From: VXYL01 sp965199875
GTDB taxonomy: Bacteria > Pseudomonadota > Gammaproteobacteria > Pseudomonadales > Azotimanducaceae
Direction of reading: 5' to 3'
DNA: 64,000 nt
Assembly (NCBI GenBank): GCA_965199875.1
Contig: OZ241346.1
Coordinates: 3,782,001 to 3,846,000, forward strand
The notes under the pieces are model-generated. The model saw nothing but the letters and a program-made list of their open reading frames with translations, ran no database searches and was not told the origin of the DNA. Shown in pieces: positions 8,841 through 20,300 of the stretch. The translations under genes were made by a program, and so were the position numbers. Each line of letters begins with the position of its first letter. Within the stretch, counting starts at the first letter, position 1.

Positions 8841-8887
8841 CGCTTCCCAAATCAGCCCAAGGTGGCGCAGGAGCCGCACGAACAGCG
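8841..8887 (-). repeat. 47-bp scar of the AAA_14/DUF4143 ATPase gene (direct repeat of 26003-26049)
   Basis: The segment matches 26003-26049, inside the intact ATPase gene, at 43 of 47 bases and in the same orientation. On the minus strand it still encodes FVRLLRHLGLIWEAL beside the intact gene's FVRLLRHPGLIREAL. It begins directly after the hydratase stop codon and marks the far edge of the metzincin/LRR cluster, whose other edge lies beside the intact ATPase. Confidence 0.7.
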
Positions 8888-9127
8888 ACCAGATGCGGGC
8901 GGTGGTGGCGTCGAACGACCGGAGCGACGACGGCTCGGTGGTGGTGAACGCGGTCGAGGCGCGAGTCCGCGCCCGCCCGGCGCCGCGATGCGCTCCGGCA
9001 TCCCCTCGGACGCCGCGCCCGCGAACACCGCCGGCGCGTCCGCCGCCGAGGCGGCCAGCGCCAGCAGCGCCGCCGAGGCGAGCGCCATGCCCGCCAGCGC
9101 CCCGCGCCGATGCGCGCACCCCGGCAT
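8852..9127 (-). pseudogene. Truncated N-terminus of a metzincin/LRR paralogue
   Basis: A 91-codon frame beginning MPGCAHRRGALAGMALAS matches the start of protein C (MPGCAHRRGTLAGMALAS) through APAVFAGAASEGMPERI and then dissolves into low-complexity sequence and the ATPase scar. It keeps only the signal peptide and the beginning of the propeptide; protease and LRR domains are gone. The preceding small frame ends in TGATG overlapping this ATG, the same junction seen before protein C. It is best read as the stump of a lost fourth paralogue. Confidence 0.7.
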
Positions 9128-9246
9128 CAGCCGCCGCTCTTCGGCAGCGCGCACTGCCGCACCGTGCCGTTGTCGCTGCGGCGCTCCCGCCGCCACTCCG
9201 TCCCGGCGTCGTCCTTCGCCGCCACGCCGTAGTCGTCCGTCGTCAC
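9127..9246 (-). CDS. Small unknown ORF between protein A and the truncated paralogue
   Basis: 39 codons from a GTG preceded by AAGGA seven bases upstream, ending DNGTVRQCALPKSGG. The stop overlaps the next ATG (TGATG). The frame is the same as that of protein A and is open all the way back to A's TGA at 9370, so this may be the tail of a longer ancestral A-like gene or an independent small gene. No family is recognised. Confidence 0.35.
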   Translation of the reverse strand: MTTDDYGVAAKDDAGTEWRRERRSDNGTVRQCALPKSGG

Positions 9247-9369
9247 CGCTGCATCCTTCGTGCCGGCAGCAACAAGGTCCGCGTCGCCGCTGCGCCGTCC
9301 TGTCGTCGCGGTTGCAGCCGCCGTAGCGGAGCCGGTTTCGGCGTCGCCAGCGGGAGCGTCGGCCCCGTC

Positions 9370-12300
9370 TCACGGCCCGTCCTCCGCCAGCAGCGACAGG
9401 CGCCAGCCGCGCAGGAAGGGGCGCCCGTCCGCCGCATGCACGGCGGCGGCGAACGTCCGCGTCGCGGTGCGGCCGTCGGCGGCGGTGGCGGTGATCGTCA
9501 CCGCCGCCTCGCCTTCGCGGCGCGGCGTCACGACCAGCGCGCCGCCCTCCACCGCCGCCCCGGCGACCGCCGGGTCGCTGGACGACGCCGCGTAGGACGT
9601 GCCGGCCATGGGGAACTCCAGGAAGACGTTCTCCAGCGCGACGCGCCAGCGGTCGTCCGTCGACAGCCGGCCGTCCGGCACGCCGTTCAGAACCAGCGGC
9701 CCGTCCACCTCGACGTGCAGGCCGGTCAGGCAGTCGTCCTCGAAGGCGGGGAGACGGGTGTCCTCGCCGCATCCCTCCGGGGCGAGGTCGGCGAACAGCT
9801 CGGCGGCGACGGCGACCGGGCCGGCGCCGTCCGGCGCCACGTCCCAGGCGCGGCTGCGGGTTCCGCCGGAGGCCACGGGCGCGTCCGCCCGCGAGCGCGA
9901 CCCGTCCAGCCGGCCGCCGGAGGCGGAGAGGCGGAAGTCCAGCGCCACGGGCGCCCCCTGCGGCACGTGCACCGCCACGCGGGACGCGAACCCGCGGCCC
10001 TGGTCCGAACCCGGAGCGCGCCTCGGCCCGGCCCTCAGGACGAAGGGCGCGCCCGGATTGCCGTGCAGGGAGAGCCGGCCGACGCCGGCGCCGGCGAAGA
10101 AGCGCTCCGGCAGGGCGCCCAGCCGGTTGTGCGCCAGTTCCAGCGTGCGCAGCCCGGGCAGCGCGCGCAGCAGGTTCGGCGGCAGCGCCGACAGCCGGTT
10201 GCGGCTCAGGTCCAGATGCCGCAGGGAGTCCAGCCCGCCGAACGCGCCGGGCTCGAGCGCGGCGAGGGCGTTGCGGCCCAGCGACAGGCGGACGAGTCTC
10301 GACAGGCCGCGGAAGACGCCCGGCTCCAGACGGGACAGGCCGTTGCCGGACAGCCCGAGGCCGACCAGGTTCGGCACGTCGTCGAACACGCCCGGCTCCA
10401 GCGCGCCCAGGCCGCCGCCTCCCAGTTCCATCTCGGCCACTTGCGCGAGGTCCCGGAACGCGCCCGGGCGCAGCTCCGAGAAGCGCGCCCGCAGCAGGCG
10501 CAGGCTGCGCAGCCCGTCGAACGCGCCGGGCCCGGCCGCGACGCGCCCGGAGCGGAGCCGCAGCTCGGCCAGGCCGCCGAGGCCGTGGAACGTGTCCGCC
10601 GCCAGCCCGCCGTCCGCCACCGTCGCCTCGAGACGCCGCAGACCCGAGAGGCCGTCGAAGTCCCCGGGCGACGGCGGCGCCCCGACCTCCAGCGCCGCCA
10701 GCGCCGCCAGGTCCTCCGCCGTCACCTCGCCGCACTCCCTGCCCGCGGCCGCGGCGATGGCGTCGCGCGCCGCCGCGCTGCGCTCGCACACCGGCTTGAC
10801 CGCGCACGCCCCCTCCGCGTCGACCGCGAACGTCCGCGCCGCCGTCCGCCCGTCCGCCGCCGTCGCGGTCACCGTCACCGTCGCGGCGCCGGCCTTCAGC
10901 GCCCGCACCGCCAGCGTGCCGCCGCCGACGTAGGCGTCCACCGTCGCCGGATCGCTCGACCGCGCCGCGTAGGCAGGCTCCTCGCCGGCGAACTCCAGGA
11001 ACACGTCGGCGAGGCCGATGCGCTGCGGAAAGTCGCACGCCGCCAGGCTGCGGTCCGGAATGGCGTTCAGAACCAGAGGCGCGCCGGCCGCCAGCCGCAG
11101 GCCGGTGTAGCAGAGCGGCGTCGAGCGGACGTTCCGCGGCTGGTTGACCGTCCACTGCCACAGGTCGGCCGTGTGGCACTCGCCCGGGGCCGGAACCTCC
11201 GGCAGGCCCGAGACGCCGACGACCAGCGGCTCGTCCGCCGACGGTTGCAGGGGGACCAACCTGCTCAGTCGCTGACCCTGGTAGATCCAGCCCGAGTGCG
11301 CGACGCCCCCGACCGACAGCGTCATCCGCATGTCGAACGGCGCGCCGTCGTCGAACCGGACCCCCGCGTTGGACCCGACGCGGACCGGGCGCGCGACCGC
11401 CGCGAACGGCGCGCCCGGGTTGTCGTGCAGCGTCACGAACACCCGCTTGATATGGTCGTAATGCACATTGGCTCCGCACAGGCCGAAGAGGAGGGGGTTC
11501 GCGTTCCAGTTGTTGCGCTGGCCTCCTACGAAAATGCCCTTGGGCAGCGCGGCCAGCCGGTTGCCCTCCAGCCGAAGATCCCGGACGCACCAGGGGACCG
11601 CGCCTTCGGGCAGATGCTCCAGGCGGTTGTTCGACAGATCGAGGACACCCGTTTTGGGAAGGTCGGCGAACAGGCCGGCCGGGAGCGTTTCCAGGCGGTT
11701 GTTCGACAGGTCGACCACGCCGAGCCTGTGAATGTTCGACAGCTCGACCAAGGTGAGCCCGCGAATTCCCCGGAACGCATGCGCGTCCAGCGACTCCAGC
11801 CGGTTGTCGGACAGGTCGATGCGGTTGACGGCCAGCCCGTCGAACGCGTCCGGCCCCACCTCGGCGAGGCCGTTGTCGCGCAAGTCCAGAGCGCGCGCTT
11901 CGAGCCCGTTGAACACGCCGGGCCGCAAGGTGTCGAGGCCGGCGCGCCGCAACCCCACCAGAGTGCGCGCCTTCACGCCGTCGAAGGCGCCCGGCCGCAG
12001 CGCGCCGAAGTCGTTCTCGGTCTCCGACCGGGGGCGCGGGTATTCGGGGCCGAGCCGATAGTTGCCCAGCCACAGCCAGTACAGGGAGTCCAGCCCGTCG
12101 AACACGCCGGGCTCGAGCGTGGCGAGCGCGTTCTGGCCCACCGACAGGGTGTAGAGTCCGGACAGGCCCCGGAAGACGCCCGGCTCCAGGAGGGACAGGT
12201 CGTTGTCCCCCAAGCCGAGGTGGAGCAGGTTCGGCACGTCGTCGAATACGCCCGGCCGCAATTCGGAGAGCCCGTTGCCGTCCAGGCTCAAGATTTCCAG

Positions 12301-14370
12301 GCCGGACAGGCCCCGGAACGCTCCGACGGGCACGGAACGAAGGTTGTTGCTGTCCAGATACAGCTCGCTCATGGCGCTGTTCACGCCGTCGAACACGCCC
12401 GGCTCGAGTGCGCTCAGACGGCCTCCGTAGAGCCGCAGCGAGTCCACGCGCGAGAGTCCCTGGAACGCGCCCGGGCGCAGCTCGGAGAAGCGCGCCCACA
12501 GCGCCAGCAGATTGTCCAGCCCGTCGAACGCGCCGGGCCCCGCCGCGAGGAGCCCGCGGTGGAACTGCAGTTCGACCAGGCTGCCGAGGCCGTCGAACGT
12601 GCCCGCGGCCAGCTCGCCGTCCTCCACCGCCGCTTCGAGACGCCCCAGGCCCGAGAGGCCGTCGAAGTCCCCCGGCGCCGGCAGAGGCCCGATCTCCCAG
12701 CATGTGTTGCTCTCCACCCCCTGCTGGCGCCACCTCGGCGGGTCGCACTCCCACAGACCGGGTTCCGCCGGCGGCGGCAGAGCCCCGATCAGCAGCCTTG
12801 CCACCGCCGCCAGATCCTCCGCGGTCACCTCGCCGCACTCCTTGCCCGCGGCAGCCGCGATGGCGTCGCGCACCGTCGCTGTCCGCTCGCACACCGGCTT
12901 GATCGCCCGTCCGCCGGGCTGCCACGCCACGTGCATCTCCCCTGCGACCGCCAGCGCCGCCTCCCGGCCCCAGCCGGCGTTCGCCGACACCCGGTACTCC
13001 ACCCGCCCGTCGCCCGCGCCGCTGCCCCCGGCCGTCACCTCGATGAAGCCGTCCGCGGCGCGCGCCCGCCACGCGCAGCCAGCCGGCGCCTGCACCTCCA
13101 GCGCGTACGTCCCCCCGCCCGCCGCGACCTCGGCGTCCGCCGGCGACAGCCGGTAGCGGCACGCCCCCGCGCTCTCCCGGACGCCGGCGAGCTCGCGCCG
13201 CAGCTCGTTCAGGTGCCGCGCCGCGTCCGCCGGCCCGTCGACGCTCACCGACGGCTCGTCGCCGAACACCCCCAGGCGGCGCCCTTCGTGGAAGTGGTTC
13301 GGATTGCTGAAGCGGGGCAGGAGGCCGGGGCGCGCCATGATGGTGCCGAAGCGGTTCCGCCCCGCATACCCCGTGTAGCCGTGGCTGTACGGAAAGGGGC
13401 GGTTGGCCAGGGAGTCCTCGCGTTCGTGGTTGAGCCCCATGAGGTGCCCCAGTTCGTGCGCGAACACACGGCCGGTGCGGGCCAGCGACCTGCCGCCCAG
13501 CCCCGCCGTGGCGACCGTGCCCGCCAGGCCCCAGTCGTTGGAGACCTGCATCAGCACGTAGTCCGCCGCATAGGCGTCGGCAAGCTTGTGCGCCTCGTCC
13601 AGATGGCCGTCCTCCGGGTCCCGCAGGCGGCGGATGTCGGCATACAGCCCGGCCTCTCGATACCCCGTGGCCTCCACCGCCGCGACCAGGCGGATGCGCA
13701 GCGCGACGTCCGAAAGGGCGTAGGCGTTGTTCGTCCACGCCACGTTGTGGTCGATCTTCGCCAGCGTCGCGCGGTGGCCGCCGGACTCCCGGCGCGCGTC
13801 CGGGGTGTACAGCACCAGCACGTCGATCACCGAGCCGTCGTCCCCGCCCTCGGCGGCGCGCTCCGCCGGAGCGCCATCGACCGCGCCGAGGCAGAACTCC
13901 CCGCCCCGCCCGGCCGCGCCTTGGACGCCGGGCGGCCCCGGCGGCGCGGCGCGCTCCACCACCTGTCCGGCGCCGACCGTGCGCAGCTGGTAGCTCGCCC
14001 GCGGCGTCCACACCGTGCCCAGCGCCACGTCGCCGTTCGCCACCAGCGTCACCGAACTCTCCGCCTCGCCCTCGACGCGCCCCGACAGCGCGTAGCCCCG
14101 CGGCGTCGACGCGGCGCGCTCCAACACCGCCGTCAGCTCCGCGTCCGCGAACAGGTTCAGCCGCAGCCGCGCCCCGCCGCCCCGCAGCACCGAGTCCCGC
14201 GCCTCCGCCAGACGGCCGAAATCCACCCGCGTCGCCCGAAGCGACGGCGCCGGACCCCCGGCCAGCCGCTCCCCCGCCTCCGCCTCGAACACGCCGCCTT
14301 CCGCCCATGCCGGGGCCGAGACCCACGCGACCGCCGCCGCGAGAACCAGCCCGCGTCCCGGGGCGCTCAC
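9370..14370 (-). CDS. Protein A: secreted metzincin-type zinc protease with BACON-like and leucine-rich repeat domains
   Basis: 1666 residues from a GTG that overlaps the stop of protein B (GTGA). A signal peptide (LVLAAAVAWVSAPAWA) leads into a propeptide and a protease with HELGHLMGLNHE near residue 305, i.e. HExxHxxGxxH, and a later FGTIM that could be the Met-turn. Residues ~407-490 resemble a BACON/Ig-like strand domain (CRYRLSP, CAWRARA, GREAALAVAG). LRRs fill ~570-955 and ~1230-1440 with the spacing LxxLxLxxNxLxxLxPGVFDGL, each block followed by sandwich regions (SSDPATVDAYVGGGTLAV). The protein ends LRGWRLSLLAEDGP, a tail shared with protein C. It probably acts outside the cell on host or prey surfaces (inference). 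No transmembrane anchor is visible after the signal. Confidence 0.85.
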   Translation of the reverse strand: MSAPGRGLVLAAAVAWVSAPAWAEGGVFEAEAGERLAGGPAPSLRATRVDFGRLAEARDSVLRGGGARLRLNLFADAELTAVLERAASTPRGYALSGRVEGEAESSVTLVANGDVALGTVWTPRASYQLRTVGAGQVVERAAPPGPPGVQGAAGRGGEFCLGAVDGAPAERAAEGGDDGSVIDVLVLYTPDARRESGGHRATLAKIDHNVAWTNNAYALSDVALRIRLVAAVEATGYREAGLYADIRRLRDPEDGHLDEAHKLADAYAADYVLMQVSNDWGLAGTVATAGLGGRSLARTGRVFAHELGHLMGLNHEREDSLANRPFPYSHGYTGYAGRNRFGTIMARPGLLPRFSNPNHFHEGRRLGVFGDEPSVSVDGPADAARHLNELRRELAGVRESAGACRYRLSPADAEVAAGGGTYALEVQAPAGCAWRARAADGFIEVTAGGSGAGDGRVEYRVSANAGWGREAALAVAGEMHVAWQPGGRAIKPVCERTATVRDAIAAAAGKECGEVTAEDLAAVARLLIGALPPPAEPGLWECDPPRWRQQGVESNTCWEIGPLPAPGDFDGLSGLGRLEAAVEDGELAAGTFDGLGSLVELQFHRGLLAAGPGAFDGLDNLLALWARFSELRPGAFQGLSRVDSLRLYGGRLSALEPGVFDGVNSAMSELYLDSNNLRSVPVGAFRGLSGLEILSLDGNGLSELRPGVFDDVPNLLHLGLGDNDLSLLEPGVFRGLSGLYTLSVGQNALATLEPGVFDGLDSLYWLWLGNYRLGPEYPRPRSETENDFGALRPGAFDGVKARTLVGLRRAGLDTLRPGVFNGLEARALDLRDNGLAEVGPDAFDGLAVNRIDLSDNRLESLDAHAFRGIRGLTLVELSNIHRLGVVDLSNNRLETLPAGLFADLPKTGVLDLSNNRLEHLPEGAVPWCVRDLRLEGNRLAALPKGIFVGGQRNNWNANPLLFGLCGANVHYDHIKRVFVTLHDNPGAPFAAVARPVRVGSNAGVRFDDGAPFDMRMTLSVGGVAHSGWIYQGQRLSRLVPLQPSADEPLVVGVSGLPEVPAPGECHTADLWQWTVNQPRNVRSTPLCYTGLRLAAGAPLVLNAIPDRSLAACDFPQRIGLADVFLEFAGEEPAYAARSSDPATVDAYVGGGTLAVRALKAGAATVTVTATAADGRTAARTFAVDAEGACAVKPVCERSAAARDAIAAAAGRECGEVTAEDLAALAALEVGAPPSPGDFDGLSGLRRLEATVADGGLAADTFHGLGGLAELRLRSGRVAAGPGAFDGLRSLRLLRARFSELRPGAFRDLAQVAEMELGGGGLGALEPGVFDDVPNLVGLGLSGNGLSRLEPGVFRGLSRLVRLSLGRNALAALEPGAFGGLDSLRHLDLSRNRLSALPPNLLRALPGLRTLELAHNRLGALPERFFAGAGVGRLSLHGNPGAPFVLRAGPRRAPGSDQGRGFASRVAVHVPQGAPVALDFRLSASGGRLDGSRSRADAPVASGGTRSRAWDVAPDGAGPVAVAAELFADLAPEGCGEDTRLPAFEDDCLTGLHVEVDGPLVLNGVPDGRLSTDDRWRVALENVFLEFPMAGTSYAASSSDPAVAGAAVEGGALVVTPRREGEAAVTITATAADGRTATRTFAAAVHAADGRPFLRGWRLSLLAEDGP

Positions 14371-17300
14371 TTGAACGGGTCCGTCAGGCAGTGGCCCGGC
14401 TGCGCCGGGTGCGGCCGGCAGGTGCGGTCCTTGTGGTTGGTACACAGGATGGCATCGTGCGCCTTGTACGAGCACGTCCCGCCCGGCTCCGCCGTACACG
14501 AGTGCCTGTGGCCGAAGCAGCTGCTGCTTCGGCACGTGCGCGCCCGCTCCGGCCGGCCCTCGATCCACTCGCCGCCGGCGTCGGCGCACTCCGTTCCCGC
14601 CCACCACGAACACGAAGCCGTGCCGCCCGGGTCGACAAGACGACAGGACTTGTCGTCGGCGGGACGGTCAAGATTGCACGTCTTGGTCGAGACGCCGTTG
14701 GTACACTGCCAGGTCGCCTTCCCCTTCGTGCCCGGGCACTGCCACCTCCATTCGCCGTCGCTGCCGACGCAGCGCCATGTGGCCGATTCGTAGGTCGCCT
14801 GCCGCCCGGCCTCCGTGCCTGTGGCGCAGCCGCTGCGGCTGGCGCAGGCGCCGTCCACCCGGGCGGTGCGCGACTTGCCTGTCGCCGCCGCCGAGCTGGT
14901 GCAGGAGTGCGCCGCGCTGCCGCATGCGCCATTGTCCGCTGCCGTGACTGTCGTGCTGCCCATCACGAGCCTGCCCTTCGTGCAGGTTCCCTTCATTTCA
15001 TCCATTTCATCCGCAAGTGCATCCCCGCACACCGGCTTCTCGATGCATACGCAGCTCCCGTTCCACTCCCGGCGTTCGGAGCACACCGCGTAGCACGCCG
15101 ATGTGGACCCCGAGGTACATATATCGTGGCCCGAAATGCACCGGCACTTGATCTCCTTGCTGGCACTGTCGTAGTAGTGCTCCTCGTTGGCCGGGCAGAC
15201 GGGGTCGGACTCGCAGGCTTCGGCGGCGTCCTGGCCGACCTTGCACGTCCACTTGCGCTTGGGCGGCGAGGACTGGTCGGCCACGCTGCCGTGCGTGGCG
15301 TCGGCGTGGCAGTTCTCCGGCGTCGTGCCGCAGGCCGTGCAGCTTCCGTCGCCGGCGTTCCGGTAGCCGGACTTGCAGCGGCATGCGATCTCCTTGCTGG
15401 CGCCGTCGTAGTGGTGCTCCTGGTTGGCCGGGCAGGCGGCGGGGTCGGACTCGCAGGCTTCGGCGGCGTCCTGCCCGACCTTGCACGTCCACTTGCGCTT
15501 GAGCGGCGAGGACTGGTCGGCCACGCTGCCGTGCGTGGCGTCGGCGTGGCAGGTCTCCGGCGTCGTGCCGCAGGCCGTGCAGCTTCCGTTGTCGCGCCGG
15601 TAGCCGGACTTGCAGGCGCAGCCGCAGTCGCTCCCGCGTTCCTCGTTGGCGCCGCAGCTGGCGTAGCACGCCCCCGTCTGGCTTCCCTGCGGCGTACACG
15701 TCTCGTAGCCCGTGTTGCAGTCGCAGCCGCAGGTGGTCGAGTTCCGGGTCGAGTTGGCGCCGCAGTTCGCCACGCATGCTCCGCTGCACGCCTCGTAGCC
15801 CGTGTTGCAGTCGCAGCCGCAGGTTGCCGAGTTCCGGGTCGAGTAGGCGCCGCAGTTCGCCACGCATGCTCCGCTGCACGCCTCGTAGCCCGTGTTGCAG
15901 TCGCAGCCGCAGGTTGCCGAGTTCCGGGTCGAGTTGGCGCCGCAGTTCGCCACGCATGCTCCGCTGCACGCCTCGTAGCCCGTGTTGCAGTCGCAGCCGC
16001 AGGTGGTCGAGTTCCGGGTCGAGTTGTCGCCGCAGTTCGCCACGCACGCTCCGCTGCACTCCTCGTAGCCGGCGTTGCACTCCCTGCAGCCGTCGTCGTC
16101 CGTCGCCGGGTCGGCCAGGCCGCCGCAGGAGGCGGAGTTCTCCTCGAACCCGAGGGTGCAGTCGCTCCTGGTCACCGTGCCGTTGGTGCAGGACCAGTTC
16201 CAGGCGCCCGCCGTGCCGAAGCAGGTCAGCGTCCTCTGGCCGTCCACGCCTTCGCACCGCCACGTCGTCTGGTTGGGCCGGACCACGCGGTCTTTCTCGG
16301 TTCCGGCGGCGCACGGGCTGGCGGCGGTGCCGCATTTGCCGTCCACCCGCGTCGTGCTCCAGCCGGGGGCGCCCGCTTCGCAGCTCGTCGGGCTCGAACA
16401 CACCGCCCAGATGCCCAGGTCGTCGGGCGGTTCGCTGCGGGTGCCCGGCTTGCAGGCGCTGGCCACGCTTGACGGGTCCCCGCACTGCGGGTTCGGCACG
16501 CAGGTGTTGACGCTCCTGGACCAGGCGCCGTTGCCGCAGGCGTAGCGGCAGCTGCCGTTGTGGCCGCTCGCGCAAGCGCCGGAGACCGTGGCGCCCGAGT
16601 CCGCCCTGTCCAGCGCGCAGTGCGCGACGGTGGCCGCGGCGCACTCGGCCGCGAAGGACGCGCTCGCCGTCCTGGCTTCTTCCATCGTCAACCTGCAAGT
16701 GGAGGAGGCGGCGCTGGCGGAGCAGTCGCCGCCCCAGCTGGCGAAGTCGTAGCCGGAATCCGCGGTCGTCGAGAGCGTCACTTCCGTGCCGTGGTCGTAC
16801 TCCTCCGTGCAGTCCGTGCGGCCGCCGGAGCCGCAGCTGATGCCGCTGGCGGCGACGTGGCCGTTGCCAGGTCGGGTGACGGTCAGCTTGCGCTTCTCCC
16901 AGACGAACGCTGCGCCGACCGTCTTGTCGCCGTCGAGGAGGACGGCGCAGGTGGTGCTGGCGCTGGCGGAGCAGGCGCCGCTCCAGGCCGACAGCTTGCG
17001 GTTGGCGTCCGGCGCCGTCGTGAGCTTCACCGTCGTGCCGTCGACGTACTTCTCGGTGCAGTCCGTGCCGCAGTCGATGCCGGCCGGAGAACTCGACACG
17101 TCGCCGCCAGCCGTCTTCGTCACCGTCAGGGTGTACAGCTTCTTGCAGACGCCGCCGTCGGCGCGGTAGCCCGTGTCGCAGTCGCAGCCGCAGGCCGAGT
17201 TCCGGGTCGAGTTGGCGCCGCAGTTCGCCACGCACGCCCCGCCGCACTCCTCGTAGCCGGCGTTGCACTCCCTGCAGCCGTCGTCGTCCGTCGCCGGGTC

Positions 17301-20300
17301 GGCCAGGCCGCCGCAGGAGGCGGAGTTCTTCCCGAACTCGCGGGTGCAGTCGCTCCTGGTCACCGTGCCGTTGGTGCAGGACCAGTTCCAGGCGCCTGCC
17401 GTGCCCGTGCAGGTCAGCGTCCTCTGGCCGTCCACGCCGGCGCACCGCCACGTCGTCTCCTCCGTGCCGACCACGCGGTTGTTCTCGGTTCTGGCGGCGC
17501 ACGGGCTGGCGGCCGTGCCGCATTTGCCGTCCACCCGCGTCGTGCTCCAGCCGGGGGCGCCCGCTTCGCAGCTCGTCTGGCTCGAACACGCCGCCCAGAC
17601 GCCCCGGTCGCCGGGCGCTTCGCCGTAGGCGCCCGGCTTGCAGGCGCTGGCCGCGCTCGACGGGTCCCCGCACTGCGGGTTCGGCACGCAGGTGTTGCCG
17701 CTCCTGGACCAGACGCCGTCGTTGCAGGCGTAGGAGCAGCTGCCGTTGTAGCCGGCCGTGCAGGCGCCGCTGGCCATCGTGCCGGAGTCCGCCCTGTCCA
17801 GTGCGCAGTGCGCAACGGTGGCCGCGGCGCACTCGGCCGCGAAGGACGCGCTCGCCGTCCTGGCTTCGTCCATCGTCAACTCGCAAGTGGAGGAGGCGCT
17901 GGCGGAGCAGTCGCCGCCCCAGCTGGCGAAGTCGTAGCCGGACTCCGCGGCCGCCGTCAGCTCCACCGCCGTGCCGTAGTCGTAGTCCTCCGCGCAGTCC
18001 GCGCCGCAGCTGATGCCGGCTGGCGCGCTCGACACGCTGCCGCCAGCGGTCTTCGTCACCGCCAGCGTCCGCTTCTGGGGCTTGAACCTCGCCGTCGCGC
18101 TGCGCGCCTCCTTCATCTCCAGCCGGCAGACCGTCCCCGTCGCCGTGCCCGCGCAGGCGCCCTCCCACCTCTCGAAGTCCTGGCCCTCGCCCGGCGCCGC
18201 CGTCAGCGTCGCCCATGTGCCGTAGTCGTAGTCCTGCGCGCAGTCCGCGCCGCAGTCGATGCCCGTGCCGGTCACCTTGCCGATGCCGGCCACCGCCACC
18301 GTCAGCGTCCGCTTCGCCCGCTTGAACGTCGCGCCCACGGTCAGGTCGCCGTCCAGCTTCAGCTGGCACTTCGGCCACCGCACGGCGCCGCAGGCGCCCG
18401 TCCACGACTCGAACTCGTAGCCCTCGTCCGCCGTCGCCACCGCCACCACCACGCTGCCGTGGGCCTTGCTCGTCGAGCACGCGGCGCGCGTCCCCGAACC
18501 GCAGTCCACCCCCTTCGCCGCCACGTGCCCGTTGGCCGGGCGCTCCACCGTCAGCGTCCGCCGAACCAGGGCGAAGTCCGCGCCCGCCGCAAGGTTCGAC
18601 TCCATCCTCAGCGCGCACGAAGCCTCCGCGCCTTCGCAGGCGCCGCTCCACGACGCCAGCTCGTGGTTGGCGTCCGCCGTCGCCGTCAGCTCCACTTCCG
18701 CGCCGTGGTCGTACTGCTCCGTGCAGTCCGACGAGCCGCCCCCGCAGTCGATGCCCGAACCCGTCACCCGCCCGTGCTCCGGACGCTCCACCGTCAGCAG
18801 GTGGCTGGTCGCCTCGAACGACGCCGACACCCGCCGGTCCGCGTCCAGCTCCACCGTGCAGGACGCCGCGCTTCCCGAACACGCGCCGCCCCAGCCGGCG
18901 AAGCGGTGGTGCGCGTCCGCCGCCGCCGACAGCTCCGCCGCGCTGCCCGTCGCGTAGGACTCCTCGCAGTCGACGCCGCCGCCCGAACCGCAGTCGACGC
19001 CCTCGCCCGACACCCGCCCTCCCGACGGCCGCTCCACCGTCAGCTTCGGCCACGGCACGTCCGCGATCCACACCGTCGTCGGCGCCCAGCGCAGATCCCG
19101 GTGCGCCCGGTTGTTCGGACTGCCGCCGCACTTGCCGCGCAGCGTCAGCGACTCCGGCCCTTCCTCCTCCCCGTCGTGCTCCACGTGCAGCCACCAGCCG
19201 GACACGCTCAGCGTCCTGTCCTCGCCGCTGTTGAGGTGGTAGCCCTGCCGCGAAGGATCCGACGCGAAGACGTCGTAGTCGTGGCGCCGGCCGCGGCTCC
19301 GCTGCGCCTGGCGCGCCGTGTTCGGGCCGTCTCCAACCTCCACGCGGCACTTCCGGTACGCATGCGCCGGCGGATGGCGCAGCTCCAGCGTCAGACCCGC
19401 CTGCAGCGACGTCTCCGGCAGGCACAGCCGGCCGAACCCGCCGCACGCCGACGACGGCGCCAGAGCCTCGCCGTCCACGTGCACGACCAGCAGCGGCCCC
19501 GCCGGCTCGCGCAGCGTCAGCGTCGCCTCCGTCGCCGCGCGGCCCGCCAGCGACGTGCCGATCACGATGGTCTCGCCCCCGTCCGCCTCGACGTCGTCCA
19601 CCGCCGTCACCCGCAGCGTCGTGCTGGCGCTCCGCGAACCCGCCGCGACGACCACGCGACGCTCCCCGAAACCGCGTAGTCGCCCGCCGACGCCGTGCCG
19701 CCGAACGTCAGCGGAACCTCCAGCCGCGACGCCGCCGGCGCCGGCCGCGTCGCCGTCACCGTCACCGCCGCCGCCGCGTCCGACTCGGTCAGCTCCGCAG
19801 GGCTCGCCGACAGAACCAGCGCCGGCCGCGCCTCGGCGCCCGCCGCCGACGCCGCCCCGCGCTTCCAGGACCGCGCCTTCGCGCCGCCGCAGGCCCCGGC
19901 CGCGCCGCCGGCCGGACAGCCCGCGCACGCCGCCTCGCCCGCGCCGCGCCGCGTGCCCGGCGGACACGGATCGCAACCCGTCCCCGCCGCGTCCGGCGTC
20001 CGGTCCGGCGGGCACTCGCGGCACGCGCCGCCGGCGTCGCGCTCCGCGCCGGCGCAGCGCGGCAGCACCCGCCACGCGGCCACCGCCTGCGTGGTGAGGC
20101 CGGCGCCGTTCGTGGCATGCGCCGTCAGCGCGTAGACGCCCGGCGCGGCGTCGGCCGGCGGCGAGAGCTCGATGTCGAGGCGCGGCGCGGCCGACGGGCC
20201 GGCGGTCCACGCCGCCGGCGCCAGCCACGCCGGCGCCGGCTCCGCGCTCGCCGCCAGCTGCACCGCCTCGCCGGCGCCTCCGAACGCCCGCAGCGTCAGC

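Noticed and set aside
15709..16068. Regular repeats that might be a CRISPR array
   Set aside because: Units are contiguous, 90 bp, in frame, with no unique spacers; they encode Cys-rich protein repeats.
19664..19667. GGGG run in protein B as a phase-variable tract
   Set aside because: Four bases is too short for frequent slippage; the frameshift is reported but not as a switch.
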